In this document: in pieces, positions 1-10,174 of the stretch | Layout of the letters: each line of letters begins with the position of its first letter | Numbering within the stretch: position 1 is the stretch's first letter | Source: Leptospira sp. | Lineage (GTDB): Bacteria > Spirochaetota > Leptospiria > Leptospirales > Leptospiraceae | NCBI GenBank assembly: GCA_027533185.1 | Contig: JAPZTS010000001.1 | Span: 62,001-126,000, forward strand | DNA: 64,000 bases | Direction of reading: 5' to 3' | The notes under the pieces: model-generated | Database searches by the model: none | The model's input: only the letters and a program-made list of their open reading frames with translations | Told to the model about the DNA's origin: nothing | Made by a program: the position numbers and the translations under genes

Positions 1-84
1 ATGACTGTTAAGATCGTAAACATCCAAGAAAAGCTAAAAGAAACTTTGAAAAAGCTCATGTTGGATCAGTTCTTCGGATTGTAA
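1..84 (+). CDS. C-terminal end of a gene cut by the window edge, or a 27-aa ORF
   Basis: The first base begins an ATG and the frame stays open for 27 codons to a TAA at 82-84. The peptide is short, charged and probably helical (IQEKLKETLKKLM) and ends in QFFGL. A strong hairpin terminator follows at 131-161, which fits the end of a longer transcript entering from the left. I do not recognise the product. Whether this is a tiny gene or the tail of a larger one cannot be decided from this window. Confidence 0.4.
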   Translation: MTVKIVNIQEKLKETLKKLMLDQFFGL

Positions 85-130
85 AAGACTCGGCGTTATC
101 TTTCCGTTTCTTAAAACCACGAGGAACAAA

Positions 131-161
131 AAAAAACCTCTCTGACTGAGAGGTTTTTTTT
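131..161. terminator. Bidirectional rho-independent terminator
   Basis: A perfect 12-bp stem, 131-142 paired with 148-159, closes on a TGACT loop. It is flanked by an A-run on the left and a T-run on the right, so it can stop both the left-hand plus-strand gene and gmd on the minus strand, which converge here. Confidence 0.85.
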
Positions 162-207
162 ATTTAACTCCGATGGTATGAACCAATCGAAAAGCGTTTA
201 TATATAT

Positions 208-1224
208 CTAAAATCCCTGATCCTTCAGATCAGCCTGCATCATAATTTTTACTAGTTCTTTGAATTTAACTTTTGGCTCCCAACCTAACTGACGTTTTGC
301 CTTGGCTGGATCACCTATCAAGAGCTCAACTTCTGTAGGTCGGTAGTACTTAGGATCAATTTTCACAAGAACTTGGCCAGATTTTTTGTCTTTACCCACT
401 TCCTTGTCTTCCTTTCCTTCCCAAACCACTTCGTATCCCGCAATTTTATATGCTTCTTCGATAAATTCACGGACCGTATGTGTTTCGTTAGTTGCTACCA
501 CATAATCATCCGGTTTTTCTTGTTGTAACATCATCCACATCATTTCTACGTAATCAGGTGCATAACCCCAATCGCGCTTGGAATCAATATTCCCCATCGT
601 AATGAAAGGAAGTTTTCCGGCTTTTACCGCGGAAACTCCAAGAGTTACTTTTCTGGTAACAAAGGTTTCTCCGCGACGAGGGGATTCGTGGTTGAATAAT
701 ATACCATTGGATGCGTGCAAATTGTACGCTTCTCTATAATTCACAACAGCCCAATAAGCATAAAGTTTTGCCACAGCGTAGGGGGAACGAGGGTAGAATG
801 GAGTCTTTTCTGTTTGCGGAACTTCCTGGACGAGACCATAAAGTTCTGATGTTGATGCCTGGTAAAACCGAGAATTGATTCCCGTTTGTTTAATCGCGTC
901 CAAAATTCTAAGAGTTCCCACGGCATCGACTTCCGCCGTATACTCCGGTACTTCAAAGGAAACCTGGACGTGGGATTGAGCCGCAAGATTGTAAATCTCA
1001 GCAGGTTGGATTTTTTCTAATATCCGATTTAAATTAGAAGAATCCGTCAAATCTCCATAATGGAGGTGGAGAGAAGGATTGCCATGAAGGTGTTCGATTC
1101 GATTGCGATTGAATAGACTCGTACGTCTTACGATTCCGTGAACTTCATATCCTTTTTTTAAGAGAAGTTCTGCCAAGTAGGAGCCATCTTGGCCAGTGAT
1201 ACCAGTGATAAGTGCCTTTTTCAT
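208..1224 (-). CDS. gmd: GDP-mannose 4,6-dehydratase
   Basis: Converts GDP-D-mannose to GDP-4-keto-6-deoxy-D-mannose, the precursor of GDP-fucose, GDP-rhamnose and related sugars of surface polysaccharide; cytosolic, NADP-dependent. The 338-aa protein is an extended short-chain dehydrogenase of normal length. The Rossmann motif GxxGxxG is at residues 8-14 (GITGQDG), the catalytic Ser/Thr is in STSELYG near 124-130, and the catalytic YxxxK is Y149-K153. [15 protein letters not shown] is the family signature of GMDs. It is a single gene, converging on the terminator at 131-161 and divergent from the large lipoprotein gene at 1374. No other sugar-nucleotide gene is adjacent, so the final sugar cannot be named. 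Confidence 0.95.
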   Translation of the reverse strand: MKKALITGITGQDGSYLAELLLKKGYEVHGIVRRTSLFNRNRIEHLHGNPSLHLHYGDLTDSSNLNRILEKIQPAEIYNLAAQSHVQVSFEVPEYTAEVDAVGTLRILDAIKQTGINSRFYQASTSELYGLVQEVPQTEKTPFYPRSPYAVAKLYAYWAVVNYREAYNLHASNGILFNHESPRRGETFVTRKVTLGVSAVKAGKLPFITMGNIDSKRDWGYAPDYVEMMWMMLQQEKPDDYVVATNETHTVREFIEEAYKIAGYEVVWEGKEDKEVGKDKKSGQVLVKIDPKYYRPTEVELLIGDPAKAKRQLGWEPKVKFKELVKIMMQADLKDQGF

Positions 1225-1373
1225 AGATTGGAGTTCAGTTTTTAAGACTGATCTCCGACGAAAAGGAAAAATAGGGAACTTTACCAGGGAAAATCTTAAA
1301 AAAAAGCAATAGAAGCGCCAATGGAATTCTCTTTACAGCTCAATTTTCCGCCGAAATAGTATCCGAAGGTGGT

Positions 1374-4300
1374 ATGAGAAAGTTCCTTCCTATACTGATT
1401 TTTTTCCTCGTTTCTTGCCAACTGCCAAGCCTTGTGCGAAGCCAGTTGGAACTCCTCGGTTTGTTTCGATTTTTATCTGGTGCTAACAAATTTTTTATTG
1501 GTGGGACTGTTTCAGGACTTTTGCCGGGAGGCTCCGTTGAAGTTCGCAATGGGGACCAATCCGTGACAGTTTCCCAAGATGGTAGCTTCCGTTTGCCAAC
1601 TCGATTGGATCCAGGGACAAGTTACGATCTTACGATCTCAACGTCCGGAAATGCATTTATGAATTGTGCGATCACCAATGGAAAAGGGGTTGTACAATCT
1701 GTCGACATCAATGATGTCACGATCAATTGCGGACTAGGAGCTGGTTTTTACGAAGTCGGTGTCAATGTGAGTGGCATCTCAGCTCCGATCACCATCCAAA
1801 ACAATGGAACAGAATCCATTTCGATGTCTACCGGAGGATTGTATAAATTTCCGACCCCACTTTCCACGGGACAAAACTATTCTGTAACAATAACCTCTCA
1901 GACAGCGGGGAGCGTTTGTTCCTTCGTAAATCCTACTTTAAGCGCGGGAACGATTGCAACTTTAAATGTAACAGTTGCTATCCGATGCATCTCTGGGTAT
2001 TTGAATAGCGGTGCCATTCACAACGTCGCCGCCGGTGACCTCTTTCCGAACCTGTCTTCTCCTAATTCATACTTGCGAACAATCGCCGGCTCTCGTCCAA
2101 CCAATGCGGGAGGTACTGGTGCCGACGCGAACTTGGTGAACGACTTAGACCCCAAACTTACTCGATTTAGTAGCCCGAATGGAATTGTTAGTGATGGTAC
2201 ATATTTTTATATAGCAGATTACTTAAACAATGTTATTCGTAGATTCAATATAAGTACGCAAGAAGTGGACACATTGGCAGGTGGAGCGACTGGAGGCGGT
2301 ACGACTTGTCCTGGAGCGGTAACAACAAACTGTCTAGATGGAATCGGTACAGCTGCTCAATTCTATGGACCTTACTATCTAACAACGGATGGAGTTTCCT
2401 TATATGTGCTCGAGTTTCTTGGGAATCGAATCCGAAGGATCAATCTAGCAAATTCGGCTGTCACTACATTAGCTGGGAGTGGGAATACTGGGTTTGCTGA
2501 CAATGCAAATGGAATCCTAGCATCCTTTAGCAACCCACATGGAATTCTACTCCACCAAGGAACTCTATATGTTGCTGATCGTTACAATGAGAGAATTCGT
2601 GCAGTAAATCCCGTAACTGGTTCCGTTACCACTTTCGCGGGAGGAGCACAAGGATTTTTGGATGCAAATGGGACGACCGCCCAATTCAATTCTCCAATTG
2701 GAATTGCCGCTGTAGGCGGTTCTCTATACGTCGCCGACAATGGAAACCATCGCATTCGGAGGATTGACCTAACAAGTCCACACGCGGTGACGACGATCGC
2801 TGGAAACGGGATCCCCAGCTCTTCCGATGGATACGGTACGAATGCTATGTTCAATGGTCCCTTCAACCTAACCTCCGATGGAACAAACTTAATTCTCTTC
2901 GAATTCAATACTCTCAAAATCCGACACATCCGTCTGAGTGACTATAAAGTCACAAGTTTGGTCGGTGGATTGAGTGGTTATTCAGATAATGCCACAAGTC
3001 ATGCCAGTATGTTCATAGTCGCCTTCCCAGCAAGTGACGGGAACAATCTTTATCTGTCAGATGCCGGGAACCACGCCTTCCGAAGGATCGAAAATGCCGA
3101 AATCCTTCGCTATACCTTTGATGGAAATATGGTAGATTCCGTTGGAACTAACAACGGTTCTGCACTCGGAGCCCCAACACAAGTTATAGATGAAAAAGGA
3201 ACTACACTTGGTGCCTATGAGTTGAATGGATCCAGCCAATTGATAAGCTCTGCCTCGACCGCCAACTTCGATGGTTCCGCCATCACCGATGATCTCACGA
3301 TGTCCGCATGGATCTTCCCTAGTGGTAAATCGGGAGAACAGATTGTTTTTTATCATGGTGCAGGAAGCACAAATGGTTATGGTTTAGCATTTGAAGGAAG
3401 CACACGTAGAATTCGGATCAAAGTGGGTGCATTTACAAGCTCAGATTCGACAGACTCAATACCCTTAAACCAATGGACGCATGTTGCGATGAGGAGATTC
3501 GGTGGAAACTGGCAATCCTACATAAACGGTGTAAGCCAAGGTATCGTCTTCAATAACCCTCCCGCGGCGCCTACTGGTAGCATACAGTTAGGTGACTCAG
3601 GTGTTGGATCTTTTTTCCAAGGAAAGATTTCTGATTTTCGATTCTTTAAAGGTGCACTAGACGACTTGGCGATCCAAAAATTGGCCTCGCAAATTTCGAA
3701 CGGGCTTGTTGCTTACTATCCATTCAATGGAAACCCAAATGATTTCAGTGGGAACGACAACCATCTCACAAATTTTGGGGCAACGATGAGCAGTGATCGA
3801 AATGAAAACGGAAATAGAGCAATGGCATTCAATGGAACTCAATACTTACAGAGTGCCAGTCCGTTTGGAATACCTTCTGGCGGTCTTCCACGAAGTCTAT
3901 GTGCTTGGATCAACACTTCGAGTAATGCGAGTCAAATTATTCTTGGTTACGGATCTATGGTTGCATCTTCCGGCTCAGGTCTTGTAATCAATGGAACCCA
4001 GTTAGGAATGTTTGGAATTTCTAACGACCTTGTTGCAAACCATGAAGGAATCACATCAGAGTGGACTCATATTTGTGGAGTTTATTCTGGATTAAACGGT
4101 GAAATTTATTTGAACGGAGTTTCAAGAATCAACTCTCCAATCGCTTGGACCACTACTGCGAATTCCGCTCTTGATATTGGAAGGCTGATAGATGGCACTG
4201 GTTATTTTTTTGGACGACTTGATGATGTCCGAATTTACAACCGTGTTCTGTCCCAAGCTGAAATCAGAGCCCTCTCTGGAGTCCACCCAACACAAGTTAG

Positions 4301-5075
4301 CACTTGGTCAACAGCAGTGGCCACAAGAAGTTTAAAATTCTTTTTGAAACCAGAGAGTGCCAATTACACTCCCGGCGTTGGGATTTGTCCTTCCTTCATC
4401 AATTGCGTAAATGCTTGGAACGATCGCAGTGGAAGTGGATTCAATATCGCGACCGGTTCTATTACTTCAAGCCCATCGTACGAAGCGAATGCAATGCTTG
4501 GAAAACCGGGGATTCGTTTTGTGGGTACAGGGCTTAACCCGACTTTTTTGACTGGCGCATGTCAGCCCATCCTCAACGGTACTTCAAATACAATCTTTGC
4601 CACCTACCGTGAAGTTGGCCAATCAGGAAATGATGGGCTTTTTCAGAATGGGGCAGAAAATTCTGGGAAACTTTTATATCTCTTGCGTTTATCTCCAAAT
4701 ATTGGTCCATCCCTCGTCGGTTTACCCTTTACCAACGTATTGAGAACCAACCTCTCTACTAACTTCAATGTTTTAAATGAAACTGTAATCTTGAGCTTAG
4801 ATCATAATGGAACTTCCGGAAGTATCAGGAAAAATGGAGTTCTCCAACCAAATCTATCGAACACCGCAGGAAGTTACGATTGCGGCGGTGGTGATTTGCA
4901 TATTGGTAGATACTACTATGCTATGCCAGCCTACCCCAATGACGGGGATTACTTTGATGGACACATAGGTGACTTTTTGTATTTTAATGGTGTTCTATCG
5001 GCAGCGGACAGGGAAATCGTCCAATGCTACCTATCCAACCGTTACAATCTTCTGGTAAGCCATAGCTGTCCGTAG
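1374..5075 (+). CDS. Large lipoprotein with NHL-propeller and LamG-type domains
   Basis: A 1233-aa envelope protein, probably surface-exposed. A short signal peptide ends in lipobox LVSC with Cys15. Next come two related beta modules of about 80 residues (roughly 35-120 and 120-205), each ending in a V-x-C motif and resembling carboxypeptidase-regulatory-like domains. Residues 225-580 hold at least five NHL repeats of the form FNSPxGI...LYVAD..NHRIRRI, expected to form a beta-propeller. From 590 to 965 there are two LamG/concanavalin-like domains (YTFDGNMVDSVGTNNG; YYPFNGNPNDFSGNDN). A third lectin-like jelly roll occupies about 985-1230 and ends in CYLSNRYNLL. The same N-module and C-module recur in the lipoprotein at 62794-63978. 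No enzymatic motif is seen; carbohydrate or matrix binding is inferred. Confidence 0.85.
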   Translation: MRKFLPILIFFLVSCQLPSLVRSQLELLGLFRFLSGANKFFIGGTVSGLLPGGSVEVRNGDQSVTVSQDGSFRLPTRLDPGTSYDLTISTSGNAFMNCAITNGKGVVQSVDINDVTINCGLGAGFYEVGVNVSGISAPITIQNNGTESISMSTGGLYKFPTPLSTGQNYSVTITSQTAGSVCSFVNPTLSAGTIATLNVTVAIRCISGYLNSGAIHNVAAGDLFPNLSSPNSYLRTIAGSRPTNAGGTGADANLVNDLDPKLTRFSSPNGIVSDGTYFYIADYLNNVIRRFNISTQEVDTLAGGATGGGTTCPGAVTTNCLDGIGTAAQFYGPYYLTTDGVSLYVLEFLGNRIRRINLANSAVTTLAGSGNTGFADNANGILASFSNPHGILLHQGTLYVADRYNERIRAVNPVTGSVTTFAGGAQGFLDANGTTAQFNSPIGIAAVGGSLYVADNGNHRIRRIDLTSPHAVTTIAGNGIPSSSDGYGTNAMFNGPFNLTSDGTNLILFEFNTLKIRHIRLSDYKVTSLVGGLSGYSDNATSHASMFIVAFPASDGNNLYLSDAGNHAFRRIENAEILRYTFDGNMVDSVGTNNGSALGAPTQVIDEKGTTLGAYELNGSSQLISSASTANFDGSAITDDLTMSAWIFPSGKSGEQIVFYHGAGSTNGYGLAFEGSTRRIRIKVGAFTSSDSTDSIPLNQWTHVAMRRFGGNWQSYINGVSQGIVFNNPPAAPTGSIQLGDSGVGSFFQGKISDFRFFKGALDDLAIQKLASQISNGLVAYYPFNGNPNDFSGNDNHLTNFGATMSSDRNENGNRAMAFNGTQYLQSASPFGIPSGGLPRSLCAWINTSSNASQIILGYGSMVASSGSGLVINGTQLGMFGISNDLVANHEGITSEWTHICGVYSGLNGEIYLNGVSRINSPIAWTTTANSALDIGRLIDGTGYFFGRLDDVRIYNRVLSQAEIRALSGVHPTQVSTWSTAVATRSLKFFLKPESANYTPGVGICPSFINCVNAWNDRSGSGFNIATGSITSSPSYEANAMLGKPGIRFVGTGLNPTFLTGACQPILNGTSNTIFATYREVGQSGNDGLFQNGAENSGKLLYLLRLSPNIGPSLVGLPFTNVLRTNLSTNFNVLNETVILSLDHNGTSGSIRKNGVLQPNLSNTAGSYDCGGGDLHIGRYYYAMPAYPNDGDYFDGHIGDFLYFNGVLSAADREIVQCYLSNRYNLLVSHSCP

Positions 5076-5192
5076 CGATTTCGGCAAAAAAGAAGTCTTC
5101 TTCTTCCTGGAAAAAATCGGAAAACCCCTTAAATTTATGCCTTTTGTTTGGCAAAAGTCTCCCAAAGTCCAACTCTGACAATAATTTCAGTT

Positions 5193-6458
5193 ATGTTACA
5201 AAATCATTGGATCTGCCTCTATCTGAAAGTTCTCATAATATCCTTTTCTTTGGCGATACTATTTCCTTTGGATGCACAAAACAATGCTGGAGATCCTCCG
5301 CAACCGATCGTAGAAAAGAAAACGGAATCCCAAGGATCAAAATTCAAGACAGGACTAGGACAGGGAATCCAGGCAGAAACAGAAGACGGAAAGCACAATA
5401 TCCAAATCCGATTCCGGGCACAAATGCAAGGGAACCAGTCCTTCCAATTGGATCCTTCGGAATCTACGACGAATTTTTTGGTCCGTCGGTCTAGACTTGC
5501 GCTCAAGTCTGGCCTCTACAATGATACTTGGATTTTCAAACTTCAATTGGGATTTGCAGAGAGGGACATGGAAGGAGATCGAAGAAATGTACTTCGCGAT
5601 GCAAGTGTTACATACAACCAGTATCGTGATTTTAAAATTTCATTCGGACAAATGAAAGTTCCCTTTAGCCGTCAGCGATTGAATTCATCCAGTGCTCTAC
5701 AAACTGTTGATCGTTCCACAATCCAAACGGAACTCAATTTAGATCGGGATGTCGGTGCTTATATCTTTAGCGAAGATTTTTTAGGTCAAAAAAGGAAATT
5801 TGCGTATTACTTAGGTGTGTTTGGTGGACAAGGAAGAAATCGAGTAGATCAAAATATTCCTGGTGTTCTCACAGTTGGAAGATTCATATACTCTCCGTTT
5901 GGTGGAATGTCAAAATCAGGCATTGATAATGATTGGTTAAATGAAGTAGACTTTGTTCGCTACAAGGAGCCAAAACTTGCGATCGGAGCTTCTGGAGCAT
6001 TCAATAAAAATTCCAATCGTGCACTGAGCACAAATGGAGCCCAGTATACATTCGCAAGATTTGATTATAGCCATGCAACAGGAGATATTTATTTCAAATG
6101 GTTAGGTTTTTCCTTTCAATACGAATGGCTTTGGCGCCGTGCAAATACGGGTTATTCGGAAGCTATGGTAAATAATGTCCTCACTAGGGAGTATTCTAGG
6201 AGTGGGCAGGGTTATTTTGTTCAATTGGGGTATTTATTCGAAGCAAACTATGAAGTCAGTTTGCGATATGGTGAATTTAGACCTCTAGGTGAAACAGATC
6301 CAAGTCTACGGTATTCGAGGGAAATTGGTGGAGCGCTATCTTATTATTTTGCCGAACACAATTTAAAACTACAAACTGACTATTTTTACTACACTGGAAA
6401 TCTATCTGCCGCCGAAGGAGATCATGTTGCAAGAATCCAAATGCAGGTATTTTATTGA
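5193..6458 (+). CDS. Phosphate-selective-type outer membrane porin (OprO/OprP family)
   Basis: About 421 aa with a signal peptide (hydrophobic run LKVLIISFSLAILFPL, cleavage after LDAQ) followed by a beta-rich chain typical of 16-strand porins: AEDGKHNIQIRFRAQ, RRSRLALKSGLYNDTWIFKLQ, FGQMKVPFSRQR. The first strand pattern and the FGQMKVPFSRQ segment match the porin O/P family. I chose ATG 5193 because the upstream TTG at 5148 adds 15 residues unlike a signal peptide and has no clear ribosome site. The substrate cannot be read from the sequence; family members pass phosphate, polyphosphate or other anions. The next gene starts one base after this stop and is probably cotranscribed. Confidence 0.8.
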   Translation: MLQNHWICLYLKVLIISFSLAILFPLDAQNNAGDPPQPIVEKKTESQGSKFKTGLGQGIQAETEDGKHNIQIRFRAQMQGNQSFQLDPSESTTNFLVRRSRLALKSGLYNDTWIFKLQLGFAERDMEGDRRNVLRDASVTYNQYRDFKISFGQMKVPFSRQRLNSSSALQTVDRSTIQTELNLDRDVGAYIFSEDFLGQKRKFAYYLGVFGGQGRNRVDQNIPGVLTVGRFIYSPFGGMSKSGIDNDWLNEVDFVRYKEPKLAIGASGAFNKNSNRALSTNGAQYTFARFDYSHATGDIYFKWLGFSFQYEWLWRRANTGYSEAMVNNVLTREYSRSGQGYFVQLGYLFEANYEVSLRYGEFRPLGETDPSLRYSREIGGALSYYFAEHNLKLQTDYFYYTGNLSAAEGDHVARIQMQVFY

Positions 6459-6459
6459 T

Positions 6460-6987
6460 ATGTATCTAAACAGAAACATTTCTAGTTTTGTTGTTATCAT
6501 ATTATTTTTGTTTGTTGGATGTAGAGCCCAACGAAATGCGAGAATCCAAGAAAGACAAGAAGTTTGTTTAAACACTATGTTCTTAGCAAGCCAAACGGCA
6601 GGCCAACCTGGGTTTTCTGGAACCTTTACTTTACAAGCCTCTTGTTCAGGATCTTCGAATTTTAGTCCTTCTTGCATCGAATACTATTCTCCATCGACTA
6701 GGGAAGTTAATTGCCCGCTCGGTTATACAAAATCAAATGTTAGGTGTTCTGTTCAAAACTTAGTCGGTATTTGCAGGTTCCGGCCGAACGATGCTCCCGA
6801 GGAAGTGAGAACAGCAGTGTTTGTAAGACCAAATGACGAACCCGAAGCGGCGAGGCTCTATTGTGAGAATATAGCAACTGAGCGTATATTTACAGAAATG
6901 TATTTGGCACCTGGAGAAAGATCCACGTCACTAAACACGGTTCTTACAAACGGGTTTCTTTGTTATGAACAGGCGACGAAGAACTAA
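6460..6987 (+). CDS. Small cysteine-rich lipoprotein, function unknown
   Basis: About 175 aa. ATG 6460 follows the porin TGA by one base and places a signal peptide with lipobox FVGC directly at the N-terminus; a longer reading from 6424 would start inside the porin gene. The mature part carries many cysteines (QASCSGSS, PSCIEYYS, VNCPLGYT, VRCSVQN, GICRF), suggesting disulfide bonds in the periplasm or on the outer membrane. It is probably translated with the porin and may be a partner. No family was recognised. The 3' end overlaps the convergent DUF1501 gene by four bases. Confidence 0.7.
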   Translation: MYLNRNISSFVVIILFLFVGCRAQRNARIQERQEVCLNTMFLASQTAGQPGFSGTFTLQASCSGSSNFSPSCIEYYSPSTREVNCPLGYTKSNVRCSVQNLVGICRFRPNDAPEEVRTAVFVRPNDEPEAARLYCENIATERIFTEMYLAPGERSTSLNTVLTNGFLCYEQATKN

Positions 6988-8273
6988 ATCAAATTATCTC
7001 GAACTTTTGCCTTTCGTGTAGTCAAACGAAATGGTCTTCCAAAAGAATTCATAAGACTAGCAGTTGGATCTACGCCAGATGCTTGGTAGAGAGTGGCAAC
7101 TAAGTCTCGAACATGAACACCAGTGTTTGGATCTACCATTTGATTTCCGAATTCATCCGTTTCTCCAAATACACTTCCTTTAGAGAAAGGACCACCACCT
7201 ACTATACTTGTCCAGACCTTTGGATAATGGTCTCGTCCATCGCGACCCCCCACAACTGGAGTTCTCCCAAATTCACTAGACAATACAAAAATGGTCTGTT
7301 TCAAAAGTCCTAGGCCGGCTAAGTCTTCTATTAAAGCCGCAATGCCTTGGTCCGTATCCTTCATAATCTTTGTGATCTGCGCCTTATTGTTGTCATGCGT
7401 ATCCCAACCACCTATATTGATGTGAATGAATGGAATTTCTTTCGTTGCTAGCCTTTTAGCGAGTAACATCGCCTTTCCCTGCCAAGTTGTTCCATACCTT
7501 TGTCTCGTTTTTTCATCTTCAAGACTGATACGAAAGGCATCGATATCTTTAGAAGATCGGAATTCTTCAGCGGCAACAAGCATCGATTGCCATTGTTTAC
7601 CCTGATCACTTGTAAATTTTTCCGAGAACTCTGCATTCATGAGACTAAGAAGATCTTTTCTTCGAACCAATCTTTCTTCTTTATAACGACCATGAGATGG
7701 GTTTAGGTGTTGGATCGGTTCATCTAGATTTCCTACATGGTAACCAGCATATGGGATTCCCAAAAATCCGGATTGTCCAGACTTTCCCCCACGACCTCCG
7801 ATTGTCACATAACTGGGAAAGTAGGATCCATTTTGGTTTCCTTTTTTTGCATAAGCAACTACGGAACCTATATGTGGGATATCCGGAAACCCCATGGCTT
7901 CTGTCATACGATACCCTGTCCCTAACAAAAATTGACCAAAACCATGATCCCCTTCTTCACTCCAGGTAGATCGAACAAGGCTTAAATTATGGATATGTTT
8001 TGCAGTTTGCGCAAATGGTTCCCCAAAATTTACCCCTTTGATCTTAGTTGGAACTGTCGAAAAAACTCCATTGGGCTTAGGATCTAATGTATCGACATGG
8101 CTCATACCACCTGACATCTCGATAAAAATGATAGACTTAACCTTGGACGGCAAACGGAACTCTTCATCTTCAGAGGCAAATAGTTCACTTTGAAATTTGG
8201 GAAAGGTGGACAATAGATTTCCAAAACCAAGAGTAAACATTGTATTCTTTATAAAGTCTTTTCGATTTATCAT
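6984..8273 (-). CDS. DUF1501 family protein
   Basis: A 429-aa member of DUF1501, a sulfatase/alkaline-phosphatase-fold family best known from Planctomycetes and frequently encoded beside DUF1549/DUF1553 proteins, as here (8-bp gap to the upstream gene). The N-terminus RKDFIKNTMFTLGFGNLL is a plausible export signal but lacks a twin arginine. Family signatures visible include IIFIEMSGGMSHVDTLDPKP near the N-terminus, the GGRDGRDHYPKVW segment near residue 350, and LSSEFGRTP just before it. Enzymatic activity has not been assigned for the family. It is the distal gene of a two-gene operon. Confidence 0.85.
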   Translation of the reverse strand: MINRKDFIKNTMFTLGFGNLLSTFPKFQSELFASEDEEFRLPSKVKSIIFIEMSGGMSHVDTLDPKPNGVFSTVPTKIKGVNFGEPFAQTAKHIHNLSLVRSTWSEEGDHGFGQFLLGTGYRMTEAMGFPDIPHIGSVVAYAKKGNQNGSYFPSYVTIGGRGGKSGQSGFLGIPYAGYHVGNLDEPIQHLNPSHGRYKEERLVRRKDLLSLMNAEFSEKFTSDQGKQWQSMLVAAEEFRSSKDIDAFRISLEDEKTRQRYGTTWQGKAMLLAKRLATKEIPFIHINIGGWDTHDNNKAQITKIMKDTDQGIAALIEDLAGLGLLKQTIFVLSSEFGRTPVVGGRDGRDHYPKVWTSIVGGGPFSKGSVFGETDEFGNQMVDPNTGVHVRDLVATLYQASGVDPTASLMNSFGRPFRLTTRKAKVRDNLI

Positions 8274-8281
8274 GGCGATCC

Positions 8282-10093
8282 TCAGTGTATATGTAAAAAT
8301 TCTTGGCTGTTTAAAATCGCCCAGTAGATGTCCTGTAGTAACTCTCTGTCGTACGTTGTATTGGGTTTTGTCATCATTTGATTGATCATTTCGATTTCCT
8401 CTTTGGATGGAACTCGACCTAAATATTCAAGATACATTGTCTCAATGACATTTAACATTGATTTGTTTGCTTCAAACCTGGTTTTTATAGCCGATTCATT
8501 TCCGGCAAAGTCCCAAACAAGTTTACCTGTGACTCTTCCATTCATCAATGTTAACATTTGTTCGATCGTCAAATCATCCGAGTCATCGCTGATATCCATT
8601 CTCTGACCAGCACCGAATACGGATAAAAAGCTATGATAGGGAGCAGGTCTTTCAACTTCCACAGCATTCGAAAAATCTTTTTGTTCTTCCTTAACTGTTC
8701 TTAATTTTCCAACTCCCGTAAGATCATAAGGTTTTTTGAATGTATTCAACAACCATCCCAAACTTCTTTCACGTATGCTTGAAATCTTTTGATTTTCTGA
8801 ACTCCGGATAAAGGAATTCAACAATTGATCAGGATCTAAACGACGTGGGGGAAAATGAGAAATGGAATTTTGATCTTTGGGATTAGTAATTCCCGATCGG
8901 CGATAGGCGTTGGAGGAAACGATATATAAAATCAGCTCTTTGACTTTAAACTTATTGGCAAGGAAGTATTGGTCTAAATGGTCTAAAATCTCCGGTGCTT
9001 TTAATTCTGTTTCATCATTCCAATCATCGAGGGGAGTAAAAAAACTCCAACCCATAAGATCAGTCCAGATTCTATTGATAAAAACCTTTCTGAATCTTAC
9101 ATTCTTTGGGTCTGTTAGTAATTTTGCAAAAACGACTCTACGATCTTCATTCGGTTTAAAGCTAACAAAACTTCCATCTAAAAATTTTGGACGAACTAAA
9201 TCTCCGCCAGGCGAAGTATCCGTATGAGGAAATCTGAGCCCCAATTTTGGTTCAAAGTATAAAGTAGAATACTTTAATTCATGTTTGGTTTGGTATTCTT
9301 TTCTTTGTGCATCTGTCCATTTATTCCAATTATCTCTATGCCATTCACCACTTTTTTCTTGAACAAGTTTTTGATCCTCAATAGGAAGGTGAGTTTCTAA
9401 TTCACGAGGGACATAAGGAACTGCATTTGAAAGTCGATTTGGCTCCCAACTTCCATCTCGGTAGTACTGTTGGCTAAAAAATGATGCGAGCCCATAGTAA
9501 TCTCTTTTCGTATAACCTTCGATAAATGGATGGTCGTGACATCTAGCACAAGCAACTCGTTTTGCATCAAAAAATCTTCCTACGTATTCGGCCACCTGCA
9601 AAGGATCGGCACCATCTCGGATATAGAAGAGAGTTGCGGGATTTTTAGCAACATCACCAGTAGAAGTGAGCATTTCACGAACCAATACATCATAGGGTTT
9701 GTTCAAATGAATTGATTCCTGAAGGTAAGTTTGAAAGGAACCTATGGGAATTTTTTTGCCTTTCGTTTTGTCCCGGAACATAGAGCCAAATTTAATCCCG
9801 TAATATTCTGCAAATTCTGGAGATTTTAAAAATTGAACCGCAACTTCTTCGAAGTCAATTGGGGTTTTTGATGAACTGATCCGATCCCATTCCTCACGGG
9901 TCGGAATGGTTCCACGTAGCTGAAGGGAAAGTCGCTTGTACATGGTGCGATTATCAGCTAACTGTATATTAGTTGATATTCTTTGATACAAATTGTCCAA
10001 AGGGTGCTGAGAATTTGCAGTGGTTTTGGCAAACACGTATCCAAACACTAGGACGGTAATGCTCGTTGAGATTAAGAAACGAAGTTTCAACAT
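8282..10093 (-). CDS. DUF1549/DUF1553 family protein
   Basis: About 603 aa. The N-terminal half matches DUF1549 (LSLQLRGTIPTREEWDRI...EFAEYYGIKFGSMFRDK) and carries CARCHDHPFIEGYTKRDYYGLASFF, a CxxCH motif that could bind haem or metal. The C-terminal half matches DUF1553 (RKVFINRIWTDLMGWSFF...PEILDHLDQYF). I chose ATG 10093, which gives a clean signal peptide (LKLRFLISTSITVLVFGYVFA). The longer in-frame reading to 10339 only overlaps the divergent zinc-ribbon gene. With the DUF1501 gene it forms the pair that is common in Planctomycetes, an unusual gene set for a spirochaete. Exported; substrate unknown. Confidence 0.85.
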   Translation of the reverse strand: MLKLRFLISTSITVLVFGYVFAKTTANSQHPLDNLYQRISTNIQLADNRTMYKRLSLQLRGTIPTREEWDRISSSKTPIDFEEVAVQFLKSPEFAEYYGIKFGSMFRDKTKGKKIPIGSFQTYLQESIHLNKPYDVLVREMLTSTGDVAKNPATLFYIRDGADPLQVAEYVGRFFDAKRVACARCHDHPFIEGYTKRDYYGLASFFSQQYYRDGSWEPNRLSNAVPYVPRELETHLPIEDQKLVQEKSGEWHRDNWNKWTDAQRKEYQTKHELKYSTLYFEPKLGLRFPHTDTSPGGDLVRPKFLDGSFVSFKPNEDRRVVFAKLLTDPKNVRFRKVFINRIWTDLMGWSFFTPLDDWNDETELKAPEILDHLDQYFLANKFKVKELILYIVSSNAYRRSGITNPKDQNSISHFPPRRLDPDQLLNSFIRSSENQKISSIRERSLGWLLNTFKKPYDLTGVGKLRTVKEEQKDFSNAVEVERPAPYHSFLSVFGAGQRMDISDDSDDLTIEQMLTLMNGRVTGKLVWDFAGNESAIKTRFEANKSMLNVIETMYLEYLGRVPSKEEIEMINQMMTKPNTTYDRELLQDIYWAILNSQEFLHIH

Positions 10094-10174
10094 GAAATGT
10101 AATTCTAACTGATTTTTCTGAATCGGAAATATTTTTCTTGCATATTGGGTAAATTCTTTCATAAACATCTTTCC

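Noticed and set aside
5148..5192. TTG start of the porin
   Set aside because: It adds polar residues before the signal peptide and has no ribosome site; ATG 5193 is better.
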